Of a stretch of 64,000 nucleotides of DNA, positions 54,124-62,353 are shown piece by piece; position 1 is the first letter of the stretch, and the number at the start of each line of letters is the position of its first letter. Both the position numbers and the translations under genes were made by a program. The notes under the pieces are model-generated. The model made no database searches. It was not told the DNA's origin and saw nothing but the letters and a program-made list of their open reading frames with translations. This DNA is from Allorhizobium sonneratiae (GTDB lineage Bacteria > Pseudomonadota > Alphaproteobacteria > Rhizobiales > Rhizobiaceae): positions 434,001-498,000 of the forward strand of contig NZ_JAMKOJ010000003.1 in assembly GCF_023700755.1 (NCBI RefSeq), read 5' to 3'.

Positions 54124-54741
54124 ATGAGCAAGCGCGCTGCATCGAAGTATAAAATTGATCGCCGCATGGGCGAAAATATCTGGGGCCGTCCGAAGTCCCC
54201 GGTCAATCGCCGCGAATACGGCCCCGGCCAGCACGGCCAGCGCCGCAAGGGCAAGCTCTCCGACTTCGGCGTTCAGCTGCGCGCCAAGCAGAAGCTGAAG
54301 GGCTATTACGGCGATATCCGTGAAAAGCAGTTCCGCGCCACCTATGACGAAGCCAACCGCCGCAAGGGCGACACCGGCGAAAACCTGATCGGCCTGCTGG
54401 AATCGCGTCTGGACGCCATCGTCTACCGCGCCAAGTTCGTGCCGACCGTGTTTGCTGCCCGTCAGTTCGTCAACCACGGCCACGTGACCGTCAACGGCGT
54501 TCGCGTCAACATCGGTTCCTACCGTTGCAAGGCTGGCGACGTTATCGAAGTGCGTCAGAAGTCGAAGCAGCTCGTCACCGTGCTGGAATCGGTTCAGCTC
54601 GCAGAACGCGACGTTCCGGACTATATCGACGCTGACCACAACAAGATGGTTGCGACCTTCGTTCGCGTTCCCGGCCTCTCCGACGTTCCGTATCCGGTCG
54701 TCATGGAGCCGCAGCTGGTCGTCGAATTCTATTCACGCTGA
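54124..54741 (+). CDS. rpsD: 30S ribosomal protein S4
   Basis: 205 residues from [28 protein letters not shown] precedes the ATG. Characteristic segments are [36 protein letters not shown] and the S4 domain [20 protein letters not shown] followed by [13 protein letters not shown]. It nucleates 30S assembly. Monocistronic, away from the S10 and alpha operons, as usual in alphaproteobacteria. Confidence 0.98.
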   Translation: MSKRAASKYKIDRRMGENIWGRPKSPVNRREYGPGQHGQRRKGKLSDFGVQLRAKQKLKGYYGDIREKQFRATYDEANRRKGDTGENLIGLLESRLDAIVYRAKFVPTVFAARQFVNHGHVTVNGVRVNIGSYRCKAGDVIEVRQKSKQLVTVLESVQLAERDVPDYIDADHNKMVATFVRVPGLSDVPYPVVMEPQLVVEFYSR

Positions 54742-54757
54742 TTTTATTACGCTTTTG

Positions 54758-54786
54758 GAGAAGCCGCCCTATGGGCGGCTTTTTCT
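54758..54786 (+). terminator. Rho-independent terminator of rpsD
   Basis: AAGCCGCCC (54761-54769) and GGGCGGCTT (54773-54781) form the stem, followed by a TTTTT run, 20 bases after the stop codon. Confidence 0.92.
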
Positions 54787-54843
54787 GTTTGCAGTGCAGC
54801 ACATTCTGGTGAAAATAAGGAAGAACTGCGTCAGGATCGGGAC

Positions 54844-55770
54844 ATGAATCTGCAAGAGATCGTCGATGATATCGCCTCTGCGATGAAGCCCCGCCTGGGT
54901 GAAGGCAAGATTGCCGATTACATTCCGGAGCTGGCGCGCATCGATGCGAAGCAGTTTGGTCTGGCGGTGACAACCGTTGATGGTGAAACCTTCACGGCGG
55001 GTGATGCTTCTGTGCCGTTTTCGATCCAGAGCATTTCCAAGGTGTTCATGCTGACGCTGGCCCTTGGCAAGGCGGGCGAAAGCATCTGGTCGCGGGTGGG
55101 GCGGGAGCCTTCGGGGTCTGCCTTCAATTCGATCGTGCAGCTGGAGCATGAGCACGGGATACCGCGCAATCCCTTCATCAATGCGGGCGCCATCGTCATT
55201 ACGGATATGGTGCTCGCGGGCCATGCACCGCGTGAGGCCATCGGTGAGTTTCTGCGCTTTATGCGCTATCTGGCCGATGATGACAGTATAACGATTGATG
55301 AAAAGGTTGCCCGTTCCGAGCAGAAAACCGGCTATCGCAATGTGGCGCTGGCCAATTTCATGCATGCCTTCGGCAATCTGCACCATGCCGCCGAACTCGT
55401 GCTCGGGGTTTATTTTCACCAATGCGCGCTGGCCATGAGTTGTGTGCAGCTCTCCCATGCGGGGCTTTATCTCGCCAATCGTGGAACCAATCCGCTGACC
55501 GGTTTTTCGGTGGTGTCGGAAAAGCGGGCGCGGCGCATCAATGCATTGATGCTCACCTGCGGCCATTATGACGGATCTGGCGATTTTGCCTATCGCGTCG
55601 GTCTGCCCGGTAAGAGCGGCGTCGGCGGTGGCATTCTGGCGATAGCGCCAGGCAAGGCTTCCATTGCAGTATGGTCGCCGGGACTGAACAAGGTGGGCAA
55701 TTCCGCGCTCGGTTCCGAGGCGCTGGAAATGCTCACACAGCGCACGGGATGGTCGGTGTTCGGCCATTGA
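54844..55770 (+). CDS. glsA: Glutaminase
   Basis: Hydrolyses glutamine to glutamate and ammonia. 308 residues of the beta-lactamase-like glutaminase family: nucleophile motif SISK (Ser63, Lys66), [34 protein letters not shown] and [20 protein letters not shown]. Cytosolic. It is in the same direction as rpsD but beyond its terminator. No regulator is visible. Confidence 0.96.
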   Translation: MNLQEIVDDIASAMKPRLGEGKIADYIPELARIDAKQFGLAVTTVDGETFTAGDASVPFSIQSISKVFMLTLALGKAGESIWSRVGREPSGSAFNSIVQLEHEHGIPRNPFINAGAIVITDMVLAGHAPREAIGEFLRFMRYLADDDSITIDEKVARSEQKTGYRNVALANFMHAFGNLHHAAELVLGVYFHQCALAMSCVQLSHAGLYLANRGTNPLTGFSVVSEKRARRINALMLTCGHYDGSGDFAYRVGLPGKSGVGGGILAIAPGKASIAVWSPGLNKVGNSALGSEALEMLTQRTGWSVFGH

Positions 55771-55923
55771 TTGAATTGTGCTGCCGGTTTTAACCGGATC
55801 TGTGGATTTCGGTTGTATATATCTCCGCTCTTCAATCTGCGTGAGATGTTTGAAGATGACGGGTCAAGCCGGCGGCGGCCCAGTTCGGCAAGGAAAGGCG
55901 TCCGAGATGCGGGCGTGAGGCAG

Positions 55924-56715
55924 ATGATGGACATGAAAACAACGGGAGCACGGCCCTGCATCGTCGCAGATGGCTATGGTCTGTCTCCGGGCGTTGATCA
56001 GGCGATCCGCACGCTGATTGCCGAAGGAAAAATTTGCGGTACAAGCTGCATGACGGTGTTTGACGATTGGCGTGACGAGGCGGAACTGCTTTTGCCGGTG
56101 GCGCAGGATCATGGCACCGCGCTTGGCCTGCATCTCACTTTGACCAACTTCAAGCCTTTGAGCGGGGTGAAACCTATGTGCAGCATGCGCCGCCGCATGG
56201 TGCAATCGCTGCTTGGCGGTATCGACAAGGGCAAGCTGCAACGGGAGCTGGATGCCCAGTTGAACGCCTTCATTGATGTGGTGGGACGCACACCGGATTA
56301 TATCGACGGGTATCAGCATGTGCATTATTTTCCGGTTGTGCGGGAATGGCTGATTGCAAGGCGCGACCTTTTGATCAGCCCGCGCGGCCATGCGCCCTGG
56401 CTGCGTGGCGAGCCGGATGCGAATCTGGCGAACACCCTGTCTCAGCGACTATGCATCACGGCCATCAAACGCATGGCTGTTGGCTTCAATCGGCAAATGG
56501 CCGAAGCCGGTTATCAGGTGCGTGGTCCGTTGACCGGGTTTTACATGCGTCGCAATCCACAAGGCTTCGCCGCCACCTTGAAGCATATCATGCGCAATGC
56601 GCCCAAAAACGCGGTGATCATGTGCAAGCCGGGTCATGCCGATGCCGTTTTGCAATCCCGTGATCGGCAGATGAAGGCGCGTGAGGTTGAATTTGCCGAG
56701 CTGATGCGGCAATAA
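55924..56715 (+). CDS. YdjC/ChbG-family deacetylase (HpnK-like), altered metal motif
   Basis: 263 residues from the ATG at 55924 (GTGAGGCAG precedes); two more ATGs follow within ten bases. Family features: [14 protein letters not shown] at residues 15-28, [26 protein letters not shown]. The usual ADD of the first motif is ADG, so one aspartate is missing, while the GYQHVHYF histidine motif is kept. The family removes N-acetyl groups from oligosaccharides or hopanoid sugars; activity here is uncertain. It may carry a longer unconserved N-terminus (frame from 55771). Confidence 0.87.
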   Translation: MMDMKTTGARPCIVADGYGLSPGVDQAIRTLIAEGKICGTSCMTVFDDWRDEAELLLPVAQDHGTALGLHLTLTNFKPLSGVKPMCSMRRRMVQSLLGGIDKGKLQRELDAQLNAFIDVVGRTPDYIDGYQHVHYFPVVREWLIARRDLLISPRGHAPWLRGEPDANLANTLSQRLCITAIKRMAVGFNRQMAEAGYQVRGPLTGFYMRRNPQGFAATLKHIMRNAPKNAVIMCKPGHADAVLQSRDRQMKAREVEFAELMRQ

Positions 56716-56749
56716 GCGCCAATCCTGTTTTCGCGAAAAGGCGCCGATC

Positions 56750-57670
56750 ATGACTATCGCATTTTCCCCGCAGGGGAATGAGCATGCAGAGGCCAATCTG
56801 GATGATGGTCCAGATGACGGGCCGGACGAAGGATTTGCCAATCCGCTCTTTGCCCATGCGCCGAAAAGCGTCTCCTTCAACAAGCTGCGCAAACGGCTTT
56901 TGCGGCAGGTACGTCAGGCCATCGACGACTTTGCCATGCTGAAACAGCAGAAGCGCTGGCTGATCGGCCTTTCCGGCGGCAAGGACAGCTATGGGCTTCT
57001 GGCCATCCTGCTCGATCTGAAATGGCGCGGGCTGTTGCCGGTCGAACTGATCGCCTGCAATCTTGATCAAGGTCAGCCGAACTTTCCAAAACATGTGCTG
57101 CCGGACTATCTGACGTCCATCGGCGTTGCCCATCGCATCGAATATCGCGACACCTATTCGGTGGTGAAGGAGAAGTTGCCGGAAGGGGCAACCTATTGCT
57201 CACTCTGTTCACGGCTGCGGCGCGGCCATCTTTACCGGGTGGCGCGGGAAGAGGGCTGCGATGCGCTGGTGCTGGGCCATCACCGGGAAGATATTCTCGA
57301 AACCTTTTTCATGAATTTCTTCCATGGCGGGCGGCTGACGGCCATGCCGGCCAAGCTCCTGAACGATGAGGGCGATCTTTTCCTGCTGCGTCCGCTCGCC
57401 TATGCAGCCGAGGACGATCTGGCCAGATTCGCCACCGCCATGCAGTTTCCCATCATTCCCTGCGATCTCTGCGGTTCGCAGGATGGTTTGCAGCGCAATG
57501 CCATGAAGGAGATGCTGGCGGGCATCGAGGCGAAAATGCCGGGCCGCAAGGATGTGATGTTAAGAGCGCTCTCCCATGTGAACCCCTCGCATCTGCTCGA
57601 TCCGAAACTCTTCGATTTTTCTGCCCTTTCTGTCACGCTGCCGTCACATGAAACGGGCAGCGAGGTGTGA
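56750..57670 (+). CDS. ttcA: tRNA 2-thiocytidine biosynthesis protein TtcA
   Basis: 306 residues. The PP-loop is SGGKDS (residues 75-80), the first CxxC is CSLC (Cys150, Cys153) and a second CDLC is at Cys238-Cys241, matching the iron-sulfur and sulfur-transfer cysteines of TtcA. It thiolates cytidine 32 of some tRNAs. An acidic N-terminal extension ([12 protein letters not shown]) precedes the core. It is followed by two inositol-phosphatase-like genes in the same direction. Confidence 0.95.
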   Translation: MTIAFSPQGNEHAEANLDDGPDDGPDEGFANPLFAHAPKSVSFNKLRKRLLRQVRQAIDDFAMLKQQKRWLIGLSGGKDSYGLLAILLDLKWRGLLPVELIACNLDQGQPNFPKHVLPDYLTSIGVAHRIEYRDTYSVVKEKLPEGATYCSLCSRLRRGHLYRVAREEGCDALVLGHHREDILETFFMNFFHGGRLTAMPAKLLNDEGDLFLLRPLAYAAEDDLARFATAMQFPIIPCDLCGSQDGLQRNAMKEMLAGIEAKMPGRKDVMLRALSHVNPSHLLDPKLFDFSALSVTLPSHETGSEV

Positions 57671-57703
57671 TCCGTTTCCTCTTCCTTCCAAGAAAGCCAT
57701 TCC

Positions 57704-58528
57704 GTGTTTCACGACCGCGACCTTGAAACTGTCCTGACCATTGTCAAGGACGCTGCTGCCCTTGAAATTCGCCCACGGTTCCGCCGTCTGGCCGACAGCG
57801 CGATTACCGAGAAAAAATCCTCGATCGATCTGGTAACCGAGGCCGATCTTCTCTCGGAACAGCGGATGACCGAGGCGCTGAAGGCTCTTTGGCCAAAGGC
57901 ACTCATCGTCGGTGAGGAGGCAACGGAAACCAATCCCGGTCTTCTGGATGCCCTGAAGGAAGCCGAGCTTGCCTTCGTCATCGATCCGGTGGACGGCACC
58001 TTCAATTTTCAGGCGGGCCTGCCGACCTATGGCACCAATATGGCTGTGGTGGTCAAGGGCGAGACAGTCGCAGGTATCATTCATGATTCGGTGCTCGGCG
58101 ATACGCTGGTGGCGACCAAAGGGGCCGGGGCCAGAATGCTGCGCGCCGATGGCGTCTCGACGCCGATTGCCGTTGCCGGAGCGGTCGAGCTTTCCAGCAT
58201 GGTCGGAACGATTTCGATCAATGATATCGTTTATGAGGAAAAAAAGCGGATCGCTGCCAATCTGGCGAAAACGAGAATGGCCTTTGCCTATAATTGCTCG
58301 GCCTATGAATATTGGCTGGTTGCCACCGGCAAGGTGCATTTCATCGGTCATTATAAACTCATGCCCTGGGATCATCTGGCGGGCGTGCTCATTCATCAGG
58401 AAGCGGGCGGCGTGACCGCGCGTTTCGATGGCAGTCCCTATAGGCCGGGGGATCTGACCGGCGGCATCCTGTCCGCACCCGATCGGGAGAGCTGGACCAT
58501 GGTGCTGCAAAATATTGTTTTAGCTTGA
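57704..58528 (+). CDS. Inositol monophosphatase family protein, paralogue 1
   Basis: 274 residues from a GTG start 34 bases after ttcA. Metal and substrate motifs: DLVTEADLLSEQ, VGEEATETN, IDPVDGTFNFQAG near residue 90, and PWDHLAGVLIHQEAGG. The FIG superfamily includes inositol, histidinol and PAP phosphatases; the true substrate is unknown. The next gene is a paralogue 21 bases on. Cytosolic. Confidence 0.92.
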   Translation: MFHDRDLETVLTIVKDAAALEIRPRFRRLADSAITEKKSSIDLVTEADLLSEQRMTEALKALWPKALIVGEEATETNPGLLDALKEAELAFVIDPVDGTFNFQAGLPTYGTNMAVVVKGETVAGIIHDSVLGDTLVATKGAGARMLRADGVSTPIAVAGAVELSSMVGTISINDIVYEEKKRIAANLAKTRMAFAYNCSAYEYWLVATGKVHFIGHYKLMPWDHLAGVLIHQEAGGVTARFDGSPYRPGDLTGGILSAPDRESWTMVLQNIVLA

Positions 58529-58549
58529 GCCTTTCAAACGGAGGACCGT

Positions 58550-59371
58550 ATGGCCGAGATCGATATTGCTGCCCTTGCCAATGTGTTGCAGGAGGCGGCG
58601 TACAAGGAAATCCTGCCGCGCTTTCGCAATCTCGGCGAAGGCGATGTGCGGATGAAGACCGAGGCCATCGATCTCGTCACCGAAGCAGACGAGGCGGCCG
58701 AGCGGCTGATTCGCGCCCGGATCGAGGAGGTCATGCCCGAGGCTGTTTTTATCGGCGAGGAGGCGGTGGCTGCCGATCCGGCGCTTTTGACCAGGCTTGC
58801 GGATGCGGACCTGGCTGTGGTGGTTGATCCGATCGACGGGACCTTTAACTTCGCCGCCGGTCTGCCGCTCTTTGGCGTGATGCTCAGTGTCATCCGTAAG
58901 GGCGAAACGGTGGCCGGGCTGATCTATGATCCGATGGGCAATGACTGGGCAATTGCCGAGCAGGGCTCTGGCGCATGGCTGTGCAGGCCGGATGGCAGTC
59001 AGGAGAAAATGGCGGTCGTGCCGGCACCGGACCTGTCGCAGATGGTCGGCATTGCCAATACCGGCTTTTTCGATCTGGAAACCCGGCGAAAAATTCTGGT
59101 CAATCTGGCTGAGGTGCGGATTTTCACCAGCTATCGCTGTGCTGCACATGAATACCGCGCCTTTGCTCAGGGACATCTGCATTTTGCCATGTACAACAAG
59201 CTGATGCCCTGGGATCATCTGGCCGGAACACTGATTTCCCAGGAGGCGGGCGCCTATGCCGCCCGTTTCGATGGCAGCCCTTATCTGCCGCGCCATGTGG
59301 ATGGTGGCCTGCTGTTGGCACCGGATGAAGAGAGCTGGCAGGAATTGCGGCAGAAAATCTTCACGCTTTGA
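58550..59371 (+). CDS. Inositol monophosphatase family protein, paralogue 2
   Basis: 273 residues; AAACGGAGGACCGT precedes the ATG. Motifs: AIDLVTEADEAAERLI, FIGEEAVAADP, DPIDGTFNFAAGLPLFG and MPWDHLAGTLISQEAGAY. It aligns with paralogue 1 along its length (same spacing of motifs), so a tandem duplication is likely. The two sequences have diverged substantially outside the motifs. Substrate unknown. Confidence 0.93.
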   Translation: MAEIDIAALANVLQEAAYKEILPRFRNLGEGDVRMKTEAIDLVTEADEAAERLIRARIEEVMPEAVFIGEEAVAADPALLTRLADADLAVVVDPIDGTFNFAAGLPLFGVMLSVIRKGETVAGLIYDPMGNDWAIAEQGSGAWLCRPDGSQEKMAVVPAPDLSQMVGIANTGFFDLETRRKILVNLAEVRIFTSYRCAAHEYRAFAQGHLHFAMYNKLMPWDHLAGTLISQEAGAYAARFDGSPYLPRHVDGGLLLAPDEESWQELRQKIFTL

Positions 59372-59410
59372 TCGAGAGAGCTGTCGTGCAATGACGGCAA
59401 AACTGAAAAC

Positions 59411-59511
59411 TACTGCATAATTCCTTAAATCGGGATCGATTTAAAGTGAAAATTATGCAGCAGATTAAAAGTGTTACAGCGCCGTGCGCCATATTTGGCG
59501 CACGGCGCTGT
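59411..59511. repeat. Rhizobial intergenic palindromic repeat, copy 4
   Basis: TACTGCATAATTCCTTAAAT followed by CGGGATCGATTTAAAGTGAA and AATTATGCAGC: GCATAATT and AATTATGC are inverted arms. Then GTGTTACAGCG and the hairpin GCGCCGTGCGCC with GGCGCACGGCGC. It is the most complete copy in the window and is followed by 59513-59562. Confidence 0.85.
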
Positions 59512-59512
59512 A

Positions 59513-59562
59513 GAGCATTGTCCCGAGAAAAGTGCTCCGCATTTCATCGGGACAATGCTTTA
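59513..59562. repeat. AGAGC-type palindromic unit
   Basis: AGAGCATTGTCCCGAGAAAA followed by GTGCTCCGCATTTCATCGGG and ACAATGCT: the arms AGCATTGTCCCG and CGGGACAATGCT are exact complements. It is fused to the preceding repeat, 3' to the phosphatase gene. Confidence 0.75.
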
Positions 59563-59583
59563 CCAAATCAGCGCTCAATTTGT

Positions 59584-60831
59584 TCAGACGGGCGGATTAT
59601 GTGGCTGAAACAACTGCCCCTTTTCCGCCAGAAGCACAAAACCAAGGCCGACAAGCGACAGCAGAAAATAGCCCAGAACCAGCGGCAATGATGTGCCATT
59701 GAAGGCCTGACCGATGATTGCGCCAATCAAAGACCCACCCAATGTCAGGATGAAGCCTTGCACGGAAGAGGCGGTTCCTGCCAATTGTCCGAGAGGCTCA
59801 ATCGCCAGTGCCTGAAAATTCGCGCCAATCCATCCGAACAGGAACATGGTGACGGAAAAAAAGCTGATGAACATCATGAAGGGCATGGGCGCAGGCATGG
59901 TCAGTTCGGCGAAAAGCCATAGGCCCGTGCTTGCCATAAAGCCCAAGAGCGCGCCGTGAGAGAGGCGGCGCATGCCAATCCGCCCAACAAGCCTTGAATT
60001 GATAAAGGCCGACACAGACATGAAAATTGCTACAGCGGCAAAGGCAACCGGAAACAGATCGCCCAGATTATAAATACCGACATAGATGGCCTGTGCCGAA
60101 TTGATAAAGCCAAACAAAGATCCGAAAATGAAGGTGCAGGCCAGCGTATAGCAAAGCGACAGGCGATTGGTCAGCACAAGTTTGAAACCATTGACAATAA
60201 CGCTTGCAGTAAATTCGCGCTTGTTCACGGCATCCAGTGTTTCTGGCAGGCGTATATAGGTCCAAAGAGTAATGGCAAGTCCGCCAAAAGCGATGAACAG
60301 AAAAATAAGGTGCCATTCGCCAAAGGCGAGGATCAACTGCCCCGTCCCAGGCGCGATAACCGGCACCACCATGAACACCATCATGATCAGTGACATGACC
60401 TCGGCCATTTCGCGCCCGTTATAAAGATCGCGCACGATGGAAACCGTGATCACACGCGTTGCAGCAGCGCCAAGACCATGAATGAAACGCAGCAGAAGCA
60501 GACCTGCAAAGCTGGGAACCTGGGTAATCGCCAAGGCGGCAATCACATAAAGCGCCATACCGAAAAGCAAGGGATTACGCCGACCGAAACGGTCGGAGAT
60601 TGGGCCATAGAACAATTGCCCGACACCGAAGCCGATAAGATAAGAAGTGACGATGAACTGGGAGTGATTGATATCGCTGACATGGAGAGCCTTGCCGATA
60701 TCGCCAAGCGCCGGCAGCATCACGTCGATCGCCAGCGAGTTCAAGGCCATCATCAGGGCGCAGAGCGCGACAAATTCCAGCTTTCCAAGCCGGTGGCGCG
60801 CTGCCGTTGCCGGGAGTGGGGGGGATGCCAT
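59584..60831 (-). CDS. MFS transporter, Bcr/CflA drug-efflux type
   Basis: 415 residues from MASPPLPATAARHRLGKLEF, with about twelve membrane helices. Motif A GQLFYGPISDRFGRRNPLLF in the loop between helices 2 and 3, plus the motif around RVITVSIVRDL and GRIGMRRLS. It resembles Bcr/CflA drug resistance exporters, but substrates are unknown. The frame is open upstream to 60984, without a conserved start. No regulator is adjacent. Confidence 0.93.
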   Translation of the reverse strand: MASPPLPATAARHRLGKLEFVALCALMMALNSLAIDVMLPALGDIGKALHVSDINHSQFIVTSYLIGFGVGQLFYGPISDRFGRRNPLLFGMALYVIAALAITQVPSFAGLLLLRFIHGLGAAATRVITVSIVRDLYNGREMAEVMSLIMMVFMVVPVIAPGTGQLILAFGEWHLIFLFIAFGGLAITLWTYIRLPETLDAVNKREFTASVIVNGFKLVLTNRLSLCYTLACTFIFGSLFGFINSAQAIYVGIYNLGDLFPVAFAAVAIFMSVSAFINSRLVGRIGMRRLSHGALLGFMASTGLWLFAELTMPAPMPFMMFISFFSVTMFLFGWIGANFQALAIEPLGQLAGTASSVQGFILTLGGSLIGAIIGQAFNGTSLPLVLGYFLLSLVGLGFVLLAEKGQLFQPHNPPV

Positions 60832-61287
60832 TGAATACAGTCCTGTTGCATAATTTGGTGGAAAGCGCGTGATCATCATCAGGATATCATTCGCGCTTTT
60901 GCATAATGTCATCCGTCCGGGTTTCATCCCGATCGAATTATGCTCCAATGTGGTTCTGTCTGATGTGAAAGTCTCGCATCGCATGGAGACGCCAATTTGT
61001 CTCTATAACAGTTTTGCTTGCAGGCAAATGACAATCGGGCCAGCATGACCTGTTAGCGCTAACTTTTTGTCAATGAAAAGTATGCGGGAAAATGCTGTGT
61101 GGCCGGAAACCGGTCTTCTGTATCGCCAAACTGCCATGGCCCGATAACCATTGATCAGGCAGGCTGGAAAATGATTTATGCGGTTTTCCATCTGGGAATG
61201 CCTGCAAACAAAACGCCGTGCACTATGTTGCACGGCGCGTATCCAGCGTCACGGCGCATCCTGAAAAGGAGTGCCGCACTTCGTCCT
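60832..61287. other. Upstream region of the MFS gene with small hairpins; no gene seen
   Basis: Contains GCATAAT...ATTATGC remnants near 60900-60945 (GCATAATGTCATCCGTCCGG, then TCGAATTATGC) and a hairpin CGCCGTGCA...TGCACGGCG at 61213-61236. No gene is supported. Confidence 0.55.
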
Positions 61288-61395
61288 TAGAGCATTTTAC
61301 TGTTTCACGGAAAAAGTGAAATGCTCTCACTCTTTGTTTTTCCGCATTTGCGGACGGAAAACCGTTTCACACTTTTCTCGGGATACTGCTCTAGG
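61288..61395. repeat. AGAGC-type palindromic repeat, copy C, overlapping the grxD stop
   Basis: AGAGCATTTTACTGTTTCAC and a complementary GTGAAATGCTCT, then GCGGACGGAAAACCGTTTCA and CACTTTTCTCGGGATACTG, ending CTCTAG. The last CTA (61391-61393) is the complement of the grxD TAG stop, so the repeat supplies it. It matches 46456-46561 at most positions. Confidence 0.85.
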
Positions 61396-61726
61396 CGGCA
61401 CCGCGAACGGCAATGCCCTTTTCTTCGAAATGGCCCTGAAGTTCGCCGGCCTGGAACATTTCCCGCACGATATCGCAGCCGCCGATAAACTCACCCTTGA
61501 CATATAGTTGAGGAATGGTCGGCCAGTTTGAATAATCCTTGATGCCCTGACGGATTTCCTGATCGGCCAGAACATTGATGCCTTTATAGGTCACGCCAAG
61601 ATAATCAAGCATCTGCACGACCTGACCGGAAAAGCCGCATTGCGGAAACTGTGGCGTGCCTTTCATGAACAGCACCACGTCATTGCTTTTCACTTCATTG
61701 TCGATGAATTCTTGTACACCGCTCAT
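61391..61726 (-). CDS. grxD: Monothiol glutaredoxin, Grx4 type
   Basis: 111 residues with the CGFS active site (Cys30) and [19 protein letters not shown]. Monothiol glutaredoxins carry [2Fe-2S] clusters and deliver them, often in partnership with BolA, which is two genes upstream in the same direction. The terminal codons GAA-TAG use the TAG supplied by the adjacent repeat. Confidence 0.96.
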   Translation of the reverse strand: MSGVQEFIDNEVKSNDVVLFMKGTPQFPQCGFSGQVVQMLDYLGVTYKGINVLADQEIRQGIKDYSNWPTIPQLYVKGEFIGGCDIVREMFQAGELQGHFEEKGIAVRGAA

Positions 61727-61888
61727 GGATCAATCCTTTCACATGCGGGGCAAGACCGCACTTGCTCGATGGTCTATATAGGCGCTTTTGCCGTCAGATG
61801 CAAAACCGGCAGAGGAATTTCTCATGACCGCAGCTGGTGTATCCTGCTGCCAGTCTTCCCGCCCAGGACACCCGTATGTCGATTAAGC

Positions 61889-62086
61889 TCAGCCGCGATT
61901 GCGGGTCACGCGCCGCGCCTGACGGGCGGCCTTGCTGCGGTGCACCGCCCGAGTGACAGGTTTTGCGGGCTGTTCGGATGATTCTGCGCGTTTGCGTCGG
62001 GTTTCCTGGTATTGTCGCCGCTCCTTGAATTCCGACTTTATGGAGTTCAACAATGAGGAGAGGAAAGATGTAATCGGGTTCGCCAT
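61889..62086 (-). CDS. Small basic hypothetical protein between bolA and grxD
   Basis: 65 residues from MANPITSFLSSLLNSIKSEF; ACAGGATCGCC precedes this ATG, and the ATG five codons earlier (62101) directly abuts the bolA stop. It is rich in arginine and lysine (RRQYQETRRKRAES, RSKAARQARRVTRNRG). I do not recognise a family. The same orientation and tight spacing support it being real and cotranscribed with bolA and grxD, but coding evidence beyond the open frame is weak. Confidence 0.5.
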   Translation of the reverse strand: MANPITSFLSSLLNSIKSEFKERRQYQETRRKRAESSEQPAKPVTRAVHRSKAARQARRVTRNRG

Positions 62087-62101
62087 GGCGATCCTGTCCA
62101 A

Positions 62102-62338
62102 TCAGGTTTCGGGAATGGAGGTTTGCAAGGCAAGTGCATGCAGCACGCCGCCCATATTGCCTTTCAAGGCGTCGTAAACCATCTGATGCTGCTGCACGCG
62201 GGTCTTGCCACGAAAGGCTTCGGCCACCACTTCGGCAGCATAATGGTCGCCATCACCCGCCAGATCGCGGATCGTGACTTTTGCACCGGGAATGCCGGTC
62301 TTGATCAGGTCTTCAATGTCGCCGGGGTTCATGGCCAT
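62102..62338 (-). CDS. bolA: BolA family protein
   Basis: 78 residues, start MAMNPGDIEDLIKTG. The BolA core reads AKVTIRDLAGDGDHYAAEVV and VQQHQMVYDALKGNMGGVLH, with the conserved His in HQMVY. BolA proteins act with monothiol glutaredoxin in iron-sulfur cluster sensing and trafficking. grxD is downstream in the same direction, so the pair likely functions together. It follows purL by 15 bases on the same strand. Confidence 0.95.
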   Translation of the reverse strand: MAMNPGDIEDLIKTGIPGAKVTIRDLAGDGDHYAAEVVAEAFRGKTRVQQHQMVYDALKGNMGGVLHALALQTSIPET

Positions 62339-62353
62339 GATTGTGCTCCCAGA

